Under the pieces are notes generated by a model, which worked only from the letters and a program-made list of their open reading frames with translations, was not told the origin of the DNA and searched no databases. Source: Halocafeteria seosinensis (taxonomy: Eukaryota > Sar > Bigyra > Bicosoecida). Taken from it: a stretch of 64,000 nucleotides of DNA. Position numbers and translations under genes: made by a program. Shown one piece after another: positions 32,764-43,318 of this stretch. How positions within the stretch are numbered: the first letter of the stretch is position 1; each line of letters begins with the position of its first letter. Where the stretch lies: NCBI GenBank assembly GCA_001687465.1, contig LVLI01000194.1, positions 248,001-312,000 of the forward strand, written 5' to 3'.

Positions 32764-34154
32764 CTAAAAGTCCCCCTTAGCCAGCGCTGACTTTTTGGCA
32801 CAATTCTCTCCATAGAAACCTTTGAAACATTGACACTGACCGTTGGCATGGTTACAGAGTCCTCTATTGGAGCAATCTACGTGGCATTTGTTAAAATTTG
32901 AAGCCGACGAGGCCTGACCACAGTTCGCTCCTGTTCCAGTAGGCTTAATGCAATTATCCGGACCCTTCTTATCTTCTCCCCAAGTATTACTTGAGAACTC
33001 TGTCTTACAGTCATCTATGTTCTTGCACTCTTCAGTTTCTAGGACGTCATATTTTGGATCCCCTGTTGCGGGTGTGGAGAAAGGAGGTGGAAAATTCGAG
33101 TCTTCTGTGAGCTCAAATGAAAATCAGTTCTGCACATACCGTCATCATCCAGAGGTCCTCTCCAAACATCCCCGTTATCATCATGAAGGAAACAGTTCTC
33201 CTCATTGCGAGACGTGAGAGGGTCGTCACCAGAAGGACAATGCTCTGCAGCCACAAAAAGTCTAGAGGGCATAAGTCCTAATGAGAGTTCTTGTTGTTAC
33301 GTACGAAGCGAGCAATCTGGTCCAAAGAATTGCGGGGTTTGCTTTTCATTGGCTCCATACCCAACTTTCCATGAGGAATCGCAAACGCATGCGTATATCT
33401 TATCTTCATCCCATGTTGTTTCTTCCGGATCTCCTCCGTACTCACCATCGTTGTGTCCAAACGGGAAAGCATTTGGCTCTGTGTGAATATCCTTAATGCG
33501 AAGACATTTTCCATGTCCGCTACAGTCATTAGGACAAACAGCTGCTCGTGCTCAAAATAGTGGTACTGGTGTCCGCATTTCTTATATCAAGATTTGCAGA
33601 AATTTACATACTTCGTTGACATGCATGTCCTGCAAAACCAGCGAAGCAGCTACATCTTCCTGTGTCTCGATTGCATTTTCCGGCATTACTGCATTCAGCT
33701 AATTTGTGGGCTGACTTCGCCCCGGTAGGCATATCTACCCAAGCGTTTCCTGTCGAGAGAAGATAAAAATCACAATCCTAATCGAAGAGGGTGTCTCAGT
33801 GCTTTAAAGTCTCTTCATACCTGGTGGGCATACACCTGCAATGTTGGACGAAGGTAAGAGTAAAGTAAGTTGTATCACGAGGCATATGATGTACTTACGC
33901 TTACTACAGTCCGGTATTTGAACCGAGGTTATGTCTCGCTTGGAGCCAAAGCCGTCAAAGCATTCGCATGATCTAGTTTTGAAGTCACATCTCCCATTGC
34001 CATTGCATCCATTGAGATGCTCACAATTCCCAACCACGGATTGTGTCGTGACGGCCCTCACTGGCGACAAGAGGTGAGTGCACGACCAGACAGCTACGCA
34101 GAGATAAATTATCGCCAGCAGTCTCATGCCATTTCCTTGGTCAATTTGCGTCAT
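32764..34154 (-). CDS. Secreted EGF-like (tenascin-type) cysteine-rich protein
   Basis: Six exons (34154-33899, 33835-33821, 33749-33612, 33541-33305, 33244-33140, 33062-32764) keep phase and give 349 residues. Exon 2 is a 15-nt micro-exon encoding the core of RVCPPG. A signal peptide is evident (MRLLAIIYLCVAVWSC, Met at 34127 or 34154). Cys-rich EGF-like units follow: GNGRCDFKTRSCECFDGFGS, CSNAGKCNRDTGRCSCFAGF, CPNDCSGHGKC and CSNRGLCNHANGQCQCFKGF. Between them lie conserved stretches (GPDCSL, CPSGDDP) seen in a family abundant in stramenopiles and other algae. The protein is probably extracellular or on the cell surface, for adhesion or wall assembly. No transmembrane helix or GPI signal is visible after the last repeat. 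The function is otherwise unknown. Confidence 0.85.
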
Positions 34155-34620
34155 TTCGTACGAGGAAAACTGTGTACAGTCCCCGTCACTGTTGTCGTAT
34201 GCCAGAGGTTCTATTGTCTAATGCGCTGAAGCATTCATTACGTTCCGGGAAGTGTTCAGGTCTCAATACTATACCCAAGAATGGGCTCAATGACTCCTCA
34301 TTAATGCAACCCAACTAGACTGCACATTTTCTTACAACCCGGTCCTGGATACGTTTAGGGGGAGCTTGAACCAATGTGGCCAGTTCATCCGAGAACCAAC
34401 GTTCAACTCGTTTCTCCTGCACGGGATTTGTGAAGCTAGGTCGCAGGAACGAGAGAGTCCACTCTTATATAAGACGAAACGAATGTGTGAGGCTTGTTTC
34501 AAGATTGCCCCATTTTCGCAATCGATTGTAGCTCACAAGGAGGAAATGCTGATGAGATTTAGATATTGAACTGCGGAATTTGTTTCTTGCTGGCATTCGT
34601 TAACGTCCTTGACGACTGTG
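34155..34620. promoter_or_regulatory. Divergent region, EGF protein and ankyrin/EF-hand gene
   Basis: 466 bp between divergent starts, no supportable coding region. A TATATAAG-like run at about 34465-34471 lies 150 bp upstream of the ankyrin/EF-hand start; whether it acts as a TATA element is unknown. Confidence 0.3.
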
Positions 34621-35949
34621 ATGAGTGATGCAGAGCAGCTTATTACTGCTATACGAGAAGATGAAGTGAAGCGAGTGTTGCAGCTACTTTTCTCGCCTGA
34701 ACGTACAAAATCGCAAAGCCCGAGACCTATGCCGATTAACGAAGTTGTAACAGTGACGGGAGAAAGCGTACGTAGAACCTAGGCATACTGTGCCATCCAT
34801 GTCTGGGCATCTTGTGTTGCATGCGCACAGGGGGCTCTATATCCTACTCATGCTTTGTTCGAAGCGTGCCTTGGAGGTAACTTGGAAATTATAAATGCCC
34901 TTTTGAAACGGGAGGACTTAGACCTCAACTTACCAGCTGTAAGTATCCTACTTGCCAGGCCTAGGAATCCATGATGGTGAAACACCAGAAAGAAACACCG
35001 AGATATGTGCAGACACATGAAGAAATCACCAGTTTAGCGGAAGCATGTAAACGTGGAAATAAAGCAGTCGTGGATAGATTGCTCAAAGATGAACGCATTG
35101 ACCCTCAAGCGGGTAGCAAAGTAAGGAATGAATAACTAAACTCGCAATAGAACCAATAGTCACCACTCCCTTGTTCGCAACCACAGGATGTTCGGTTACC
35201 TCTGCAATATGCTATCATGGCAGATCGTTTAGATATCGTGAAATCATTCGGTGCACATGGCTACGTTGACTTTGCGAGTGAATCCGTACGTGTCAATTGT
35301 CAACCCAATACCATTCCCTTGAAGGCAGGTGATATTTGCGGGTTGTACTCTTATAATGCAACAGCTTTTACTGGCAACTAGCGAAGAATACAAGAAGACC
35401 GAAATTGAGAAATGGCTATCAAGTTATTACCTGTCTTACCGTTCTCTGGATGAGTTGTCACCGGAATATCAAGTACGGAAAATATGGCAAGAATTCTGCA
35501 AGTTTGACTTCGATGGGAATGGATATATTGATAAGGTAAAGATTTGCTAAATTTCGTGGTTACACATCTGAAGCTTCTTGCAGTTAGAATTCGTATAATT
35601 TCTCTGTGCTGCATGGATGCAGAGCGAATTAAGGATCTTAGCATCTGCGCTAGGGACGCCTCTGTCAGAGCCTGAGCTTTCCGAAGCTCAAATCGCATTA
35701 GATACAAATGGAGATGGCCGTGTAGATTTCGAAGAGTTGGTCACATTTTGGCTTGCTGAGGATGAACCTTCCGATGAATTAGAAGTTATAGACGAGGAGG
35801 AAAGTGGTTCGGCTGAGAAGGTGCGTTCACGTTCTCCGCCAATTCTTTCAGCATCAAAGGAAAATGTCGGTGGAATTCATCCTGATGTAATGCGTGCTGT
35901 TCAAGAGATAACTGTTTCTTCTCCGAATCCGCTGAGAAGTCACAAATGA
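34621..35949 (+). CDS. Ankyrin-repeat protein with C-terminal EF-hand pair
   Basis: Six exons (34621-34767, 34831-34938, 34989-35120, 35187-35285, 35329-35535, 35623-35949), every one a multiple of three and separated by phase-0 introns, give 339 residues. The N-terminal half carries degenerate ankyrin units (ALFEACLGGNLEIINALLKR, LAEACKRGNKAVVDRLLKD, LPLQYAIMADRLDIVKSFG). Two canonical EF-hands follow: D-F-D-G-N-G-Y-I-D-K-S-E, split over the exon 5/6 border, and D-T-N-G-D-G-R-V-D-F-E-E. Both have full calcium-ligand sets, so calcium binding is expected. The last 60 residues are acidic then Ser/Pro-rich. It is probably a calcium-responsive adaptor; the partner is unknown. The exon model depends on short introns of 43-87 bp. 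Confidence 0.87.
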
Positions 35950-36118
35950 AAGAATACACCACTGTGTAAGCTACTTGTACACTGTACTTCAAGCCGTAAC
36001 TCCGTTTGTTGCTTGACTTCCAAAACTTACTACGACCTTTTCCATTGTGATTGAAGTGGAAATTGCTTGTCTGTCTGTGCGGGAAGGAGTTAACTCCCAG
36101 TATGCCTGTGTATAAACC

Positions 36119-38877
36119 ATGTCATCCCCTGAACACGATGATCACGAGCAGCAGCTAACCCGGGAGGCTCTTTTGCAAGAGCTCTCCAGGAAGCGCCCTC
36201 GCCAGTCTAAAGTGACCTCTCTATACACATACTTACCTTCGCGTGACATTCCTTCTGCATATCGACTAAAATTATGGCAATCTCTGCTGGGAGTGGACCC
36301 TATGAGCCAAGCTCTCCTGGAGCAAAGAATCAACGGGGTGGCTTTGGACCTTCCCAATCAACGTGTGGTTCGTATGGATACACAGAGGACTCGTGCCGAT
36401 TTACCTTTATTTCGATGCGACACCATGCGCGAGCGTATTCAAAACATATTGACGTACTACTGCAAAAACCGCGAGGTGGAGTACAAACAGGGCATGAATG
36501 AGGTCTTGGCCCCGGTCATGATTGCCGCCGCTCTGGAAAAGAAGTGCCAGAAAGAGCAAGTGGACGAAGTTTTCGGAGATATTGTGGACGACAAAATGCA
36601 AACAGTAGACTACGAAGAAGCTGAATCACTCATGAGTTCAGTCTCGAATGCTATCGTGTACCAGGTCATGGAGAGAATCCTAGCCAAAGTACGTGACTTC
36701 GGCCCAAAATGTCTCGGAAGAGGTTGTTCACCTTAGTTTTTGGGCCTTGCTGCAGTTTCTGTCACGTATATTTGGGACAGACGACGAGTTCATATCGCTC
36801 CAATGCTCGTTACGATTGTTCAGACTGCTGCTCCAGTACCATGCTCCTGATATATGTAAGTGCAGTAATTCCGGACTTAGACAGCCGAGGCTTCCCGGTA
36901 GAACATTAACTTATTGCTTTCCTTGATATGCAGGTGTTTTCTTGGATCAGTACGATCTTTTACCGGAACTGTATGCTACCCCTTGGTTCTTTACTCTGTT
37001 TGCTCATACACTGGATCCGAACTTGTTACTGCCGTTGTGGGACTTCCTAATCTTCCATTCTACGGGCCGAAGCAACATGGGCAGCCGTACATTGAGTGAC
37101 AGTGCAACTGCGAACGCACAGGAGGGACAAAACTCTCCTTGTGGTCCCGAAATCTTGCATTTTATTGCTGTGGCATTTGTAATATCAAACAGAAATGAGA
37201 TTCTCCATTGTCAGCAACATTACGACGAGCGAGGACCAGCTGAGTTGCCAATGATACTGAGAAACCTTCACTTCAAAAACAGGAAACATTTGCGTAGTGT
37301 GTGCCGAGACGCAGTCCACCTCTATATGGCGACTCCGGTAACTTATCGGAAGCAACTGTATGCAGATCTTTTCGTCATTCTTTATCTATATGTAGTTCGA
37401 CTATATGAAATACTGTCGTGCAGATATGATATATGCTATGGCAGCACTGGTACCAGCCAAGCCGTTCTGGAGAGGTTAGAGTCAAGAATCTGCGTTAAGA
37501 TTACAGTGGATGAATTACTGGAGGCTGAGGCTAAGAGGGGTGCTTCTGCTGCCCAGGTCGATAATAGTGATGTCCTTCAGTCTCCACAGTTCTTCATTGT
37601 AGATTGTAGGCATACTAAGGAAGTAAGCCACCATGTACTTAATGAGGTTTCTTTTATCTTTCGTGGGCAACTTAACGATTCGCTCTCGCAGTTTAAGCAA
37701 GGACATTTACCGACCTGCTTTCATTTTGATCCTCATACATTCGAGGACGCAGAGCGACTTGAGGATACTATCCTTCAGTTCGAGGGCCTGAAGGTAGGTA
37801 TTCCTCGTCACCTTTTCCTACCGATGCAGTACTAATAGCTTGCGTATGTGAATTGTCCAGGGTTTGCACATAGCGATTTTAGGTTCTGGTGATAGTTCCA
37901 AAACGTATTCTCGTCCGAGTAAATCGGCCAATCCCTACAAACTGGGTGAGGAGGAATACGATGATTCGCCCACTGTGGACAACGCAGAATTGGGTGTAGA
38001 GGATTCTCCCGCTGAAGATTATACACAGGAGCACGACTCTGGCAAAAAATCGTTGATGGACAAGGCCAAGAGGATGAGGAATAGAATGAAGAATCGGAGA
38101 AGAAAGAAGAGCTCTCATGAACTTGTTACAACAAGTGCAAATGAGGATGATGATTATTCAGCCGATGATTTAACACGGCATCTCGTACTTTTTTTCTTGC
38201 AGCGAGGATTCCCGTATGTATCGGAAGTACAAGGAGGATATACCGCACTTCATCAGCACCAAAGTACTGCGGTCAATAATGTCTTGATATCTACTGTTGA
38301 TGAGGATACCAAACCCGTCACCAATAAGAAGAACGACGCTTCAAGGAAGGGTGATCAGCCGAAGAGAGCCAGAGCTCGATCGATACAGGAAAGAGTGTCC
38401 TCTGCATTGAAAAACGCCGTCAGCGATATGTCTAGAGGGCCCCCACCGGTCGCTGTATCCTCCACGTACACATCCTCAATGCAATATTCTGATCCTGAGA
38501 ATAGTGTAGATTTTCCAAGTGAGGAAGGGGAACACAGCCACCAGGATCGTGAACAGCTGATCAGGGTTTGGATGTATTCACAAGGTGATTATCCCAGCAA
38601 TCAAGTAAATGAGTATCGCAATCGCCAAGGCTCACGTGGTAGTGTTGACAGTCAGGGTACGTTGAGGTCCTCAACCGCAGGCTCGACGGCCAGTCTACAT
38701 GAAGTCCGAAAGTCAGCAGCAACCAGACATAAACTAGAAGAGACAGCAAAAGTAAAAAGCTCGAAAACCCAATCTGGCGCCGCTACCAATGTGCAACTCG
38801 TGCACTCTAGATTCAGCAATGAAGAGATGTTGCTCGACGCACAGCTAGACGAGATTGAATCGCTTTCGGGTGTTTAA
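36119..38877 (+). CDS. TBC1D23: TBC1D23-like TBC/rhodanese protein, endosome-to-Golgi tethering
   Basis: Exons 36119-36688, 36723-36855, 36934-37793 and 37861-38877 join to 859 residues. The first intron is only 34 nt, so that junction is the least certain. Residues about 30-330 are a TBC domain with LFRLLLQYHAPDICVFLDQY and WFFTLFAHTLDPNLLLPLWDF, which single out TBC1D23. A rhodanese-like domain follows (FFIVDCRHTKEVS, about residue 455; GLHIAILGSGD at 521) and ends in FFLQRGFPYVSEVQGGY at about 631. The rhodanese active-site Cys is not present. TBC1D23 links golgin-captured endosomal vesicles at the trans-Golgi to the WASH complex. Unlike animal copies, the TBC part keeps R-M-D-T-Q-R (arginine finger) and Y-K-Q-G (glutamine finger). 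The C-terminus is Ser-rich. Confidence 0.9.
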
Positions 38878-38935
38878 CGTTTCTGGTTCTTTTATTTCGT
38901 CTCGGAATTTCTTTGAATTACCGACGCAGTCCAGC

Positions 38936-40512
38936 CTATCTTGATTGGCAATGGATCCAAATATGCTTGGACAAGACGGATAAATTTTGGTAATCAGGAC
39001 GGAAAACTTCATACCGATGGTTTATCAGTGGAGAACTGTGCAATGTAGTTGCAGTGCCTAAGCACCCTTGCTGTGGCTCTGAGCACAAATATACAACGCG
39101 TTTTATTCGGCTATGCAGTAGCGCCATTGCATCCCTGCCAGTAGAGAGGAGAAATAGATACAATTGGCCATGCTACGGGGAATATATTCTGGTGAACTTA
39201 CATAGGATCAGGTTCCACAGTGAGGAACGCATAATAGCCTGTACACAGGTAACTTTCTTCGTCTCGGAGTGAGGCAACCGGCTGGTGCTTCTCCGGAATG
39301 GGAGCATTGCTGCGAAGTAATCTGTCAACAGTAGCTACCCTTTCTATGCAAGCCATCACCGCAGTGTCTAAAGGGTTTTCTGCCGGGCTGGTGATTGTAG
39401 CACCACACGGGGTTTGTTGGCTGTTATGCCCATTGTGCATGTCAGGAACTAGTTGTTCGAAGAAGCTGCTCATGTGGTCTTCGCTCTCTCCCCCTCGCGC
39501 ATTTTCGGTGGCCTGAGCGACGACACATTCATTCTGTGGATCAAACAAAACACACGACCTCCACCTCCCATCCCCAAGGTTTGGTATGGCCAGGGAGAAG
39601 CAGGAGCAGGTGTCGCGCACCTCTTTGAGCGATAGTTCAGTTGTAGTCCTGCGGCGAAACCGATATGCAGACGATGTACCCCAAGTTCAATATTTTGTCA
39701 CTGAATCTTACGTATCAGGCTGCCTACTACTCGCATTAAGTGGCCATGTGACTTCCTGCTCATATTGTGCTGAACCTGGGTCTCCAGGCACGGAAGCAAG
39801 TACCTGCAGTATTTTGAAGGGAAAATCAATCGAAAGTGAACCATGTGCCACTAGCTTGCGACAACTTACAAAGGATTTTGTTAGTTTGCAGTTGTATTCC
39901 TCCAGAATAGGTTGCAGGAAATCCATTACACTTTGTGTAGCCGCTTCTTCAGGACATACCAGAACCCTGAGTCTATCTTCCTCAAGAGGCTGTACTTCCA
40001 GTGGTTTGAGCTGCTGCTTCACCTGGTCCTCCGTGAGGGGTGTGCCTTCGTCACTACCTCTTGAACGTTGGAGTCCATGAGCGAAATAACTCAGCACTTG
40101 TGGCTTATTGTCTAATTGAGAAACATCATCAAAAACTTGTTTACAAACGCGTTTGGCCATGCTCAACTGCGCAAGCACGACGACGAGACTGAAGCTGTTC
40201 CGAGAGGCGAATACACTGCGGCACACACATTAGACGTACCAGTGGATCATGGGCAACATTATGAGGCTGCTGTGCATAATAATCCTGCATCCTCTCTTCC
40301 TCGCGCTTTCGTTTGGTCGGTCTTTTGCCATCTTTGGGGCCATTTTCGCTCGCTTTCTGCCTGACAACCCTTTGCAAGAACGAATGCGTATAATTTCGAG
40401 GGACATCAGCCGCTATGCATGGGATGACCCTCTCCCAAAAGCTCTTTATACGGCCATGATCCCCTCGAACGTGCTGGAAGAGCCTTGGTTCATCATCTTC
40501 ACAGGCGCTCAT
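38936..40512 (-). CDS. ADAT3: ADAT3/Tad3, tRNA A34 deaminase non-catalytic subunit, zinc ligands replaced
   Basis: Five exons (40512-40240, 40166-39870, 39803-39712, 39648-39202, 39134-38936) join in phase to 435 residues. Family marks are the N-terminal RLRVLVCPEEA region, VTWPLNASSRQP, NPLDTAVMACIERVA, YLCTGYYAFLTVEPDPMDAMALLHSR split by the last intron, and the tail LGT...LINHRYEVF. ADAT3 pairs with ADAT2 to turn adenosine 34 of tRNAs into inosine. Known ADAT3s keep H-A-V-M and PCxxC as zinc ligands while the catalytic Glu is Val. Here those positions are Thr, Asp and Asp. The first exon adds 91 basic residues with no counterpart I recognise; Met at 40160 (MAKRVCKQVF) is the other plausible start. 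Confidence 0.85.
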
Positions 40513-41150
40513 ATCTCTCTACCCATCTTTCCATATCCCCGGCAAGTGTGACAATACACGGATAATAAAATTCTATCGCAATTCGCCATATGGTAGCATA
40601 CACAAACAAACAATACAATGCAGTACACGATGCAAAAATAGCCGACAACCCCACCTTCACAAAGCATATAAAGAGGACCTTATTGTACCTATGCTATTCG
40701 ATATACCCCAGGGAATTTCACCGATAGGGCGGGTTCAAGTATGAATACATGCGATGGTTGAGCCTCATCTAGGGAAGAACCATCTCCGCGGTACTTTCGG
40801 ATTGGGTTCTTGTCTTGTTGCAACTTGGTGACTGGTCCAGATTGACACGATATGAGGGTATGTGTGGCACATTTTTCATTATGAGGCGATTTTACGGAAT
40901 ATATTGATCCGTAGATACGCTAATAACAAACATAGCTTTCTATTTACTGTATCCAAGACATGCACCGCCGTACTGTACATAATATATCTCACAGCTGGAT
41001 TACCAATCCAACACCACGCATAAAATACAATATATGCAGAAAACCCTAACTCTGGAGGGATCATACTCCCGCAAATATGCTAAATAGGGGAAACGTTAGC
41101 TGTTTTCGTCCATCTGCAGGCAGAGAAACTCAGTGAAGTCGAAGTCCAAG
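40513..41150. other. 638-bp interval without recognisable gene
   Basis: Between ADAT3 and the ankyrin gene, both on the minus strand. It presumably holds the ADAT3 promoter and the ankyrin 3' end. AT-rich with short frames only; no domain or repeat recognised. Confidence 0.3.
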
Positions 41151-42377
41151 TCAGTTGCAAGGAAGGATATAAATACGTGCCTCTCGTAAAAACTCCGCTA
41201 CTTGCATTTGTCCCGCTTCCTCAGCAATTTCCCTTGCTGTCTTTCCCCACTGGCGAGCAGCACAGCATCTACTTAGCACATACATTGTTGGAACACTGTA
41301 AAGACACTCTGACTTACTCGGTTCTCCAGGTTCAGATTCGCTCCGCACTCATGAACCAGGGTGTGCACAACGTCCAGGTATCCTCTACTGGAGGCTTGAT
41401 GGAGAGGAGTTTCTTGATCCTGAACAGAGTTTTAGGTTGCATTTTCAGAATTCTTCGTTCCCATTAGTCTGCGTTATAGCGCTTCCGAAGTTGGCGCCTG
41501 CTTACCACTACGTTTCTCCTGTCGACGTGCGCACCAAACTCCAACGCAAGCAATGTGACTACATCCAACTTTCCCATCACCACTGCCTTGTGAAAGGGCG
41601 TTTCTCCCGCCTGAAAGGTATCGATGACTTGAGCATTTCCAATGCTGTAACGAACTTTCCCCAACTCTCCTTACCGAGTCCTCGACATTCACGGGTGTTT
41701 TAGCATCTTCCACTAGGAGCCTAACGATATCGCAATGTCCCTTAGACGCGGCAAAGTGGAGAGGTGTTTGTCCCCACTGCATGCAAAACAGAATCAGGCT
41801 AAAACTACAAACCAGGTACAAATGAACAAACACGTTGCTCTACTCTGCTTCGGAAAACCTACCATGCTATCGCGGCTTTCCACCTTGGCACCAAATTCCT
41901 GCGTAAGGACTTGAACTATGGCTACATTGCCGTTCTGGGCAGCATAGTGAAGGGGTGTGTACCCCAACTGCAAATAAAAGTGAGAGAGGAAGTCACTTTC
42001 ATAAGCGACGTCTTCCTTGCTTGTCTTACGATGTTTTCCACGTCAGTATCGGCTCCAAATTCTCGTATCAACGTTCGAACGATTTGCGCTTTGCCATGAG
42101 AAGCTGCATAGTGTAAAGGCGTATCTCCTCCCTGTTGGGCAATAGTCAAGAGGCGAAAATGTTGAGTGTCGAAATTTACAGCGTGGAATCTTCCAGTCGG
42201 CAGATTTCTGCCCCTCTTCTTGCCGCACAAAAGAAAAGATCCCATACGTACCTTGCTCAGGTATATTTTGTTACACTCCCCTTTACCCACTCCTTTCAAC
42301 GTATATCGAAGCTGGATGGAGTCTCCCGACTTGGTAGTGATGTCAATGAGCTCCTTTCTGGAAGGAGCGACGCCCAT
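41151..42377 (-). CDS. Ankyrin-repeat protein, one repeat per exon
   Basis: Seven exons (42377-42252, 42131-42030, 41967-41863, 41776-41675, 41610-41506, 41419-41318, 41249-41151), all phase 0, encode 246 residues. After a 42-residue N-terminal region (MGVAPSRKELIDITTKSG) each internal exon is one ankyrin unit: GDTPLHYAASHGKAQIVRTL, GYTPLHYAAQNGNVAIVQVL, GQTPLHFAASKGHCDIVRLL, GETPFHKAVVMGKLDVVTLL and QETPLHQASSRGYLDVVHTL, with a capping repeat GKTAREIAEEAG. Exon 5 could end at either of two nearby donors, differing by two codons. It is a pure ankyrin scaffold, so partner and pathway cannot be read. The start at 42377 was chosen because upstream in-frame sequence looks like leader. The regular exon series is good evidence of growth by exon duplication. 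Confidence 0.88.
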
Positions 42378-43318
42378 CTTTTCGACGCCCCTCTCAGTCG
42401 TTTGGTTTCGCGGACGTTCGCAAACACGACTCACCGCCAGTACGGGACGAGTAAGGGCGAAGTCGAGTGTTTACCAATACATAAGAATTTAGCTGGACTA
42501 CTCTGGGGTGTTCTTCCTCCACAGAGTGGTCGAATGTCAAACTGTCTGAATTATCACGTGTGGTGGTGATTGGAACGGCTTTCCTGCGACCACACGCGAC
42601 CTGCCAAAACCGGCGCGTCGCGCCGCGTGCACGCAACCAATTCTGCTGAACTCCGTGGGCCTGACTTTCCATGGGGCGCTAAAATATGGAGTTTGTAGAT
42701 ACTTGCTATGCTATGAAGTGAGCAGTATCAGTAATCGGGAAGACATTCTCACGTGTTCATTAGTGTTTATCAAGTTGATGGAGGTAGATGACACTCAACA
42801 GACTTCTGTGATTTCAATAAGCGGAACACTGGAGAAAAACAAATGTACCAGGTTTAAGAAAATGTACACTCTCTATTGTGTTTAAGGGGTTTCCGAAATT
42901 GGTGGTCGTTGTCGATATATGCGACGGTTCCGGCCAAAAATCATGGTTTATAGTACAATTTACTGGTAGATGTAATCGTTGCATTCGCAGCTGGTGGCAA
43001 GGAATTAATCCGGCGGAATCGCAGAGAATTGTCAGCTTTGTTTCTGTAGAAAGAGTGAATTCTTCTTACACTGAACCGCATGTGGTTGATTATCTACTTC
43101 CTTAAATGCTCGAAAGCACAAAGTGGTACACATTGTACCAGACTTAACTTCACTAACTTCCTGGCTGAAGTTTGGCTTAACTTCCAGCGACGAGACAGGT
43201 TATCTCATACAACGTGAATTGTCAAATTTTTTACACGCACTCGTGTATGTTTCAAATAACCAGCATCCCACTGGATACAATTTCTTACTTGAGTGAATGA
43301 ACACATCATACAAAGACA
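42378..43318. other. 941-bp divergent interval upstream of ankyrin gene and NAE1
   Basis: No domain or splice chain recognised. A perfect inverted repeat GGTACA-CAT-TGTACC lies at 43125-43139, about 180 bp before the NAE1 start. Related TGTAC-type palindromes occur upstream of DRC4. Confidence 0.35.

Noticed and set aside
40249-40551. 100-codon plus-strand frame with a hydrophobic start
   Set aside because: It is antisense to the first ADAT3 exon, has no homology I recognise and no independent support.
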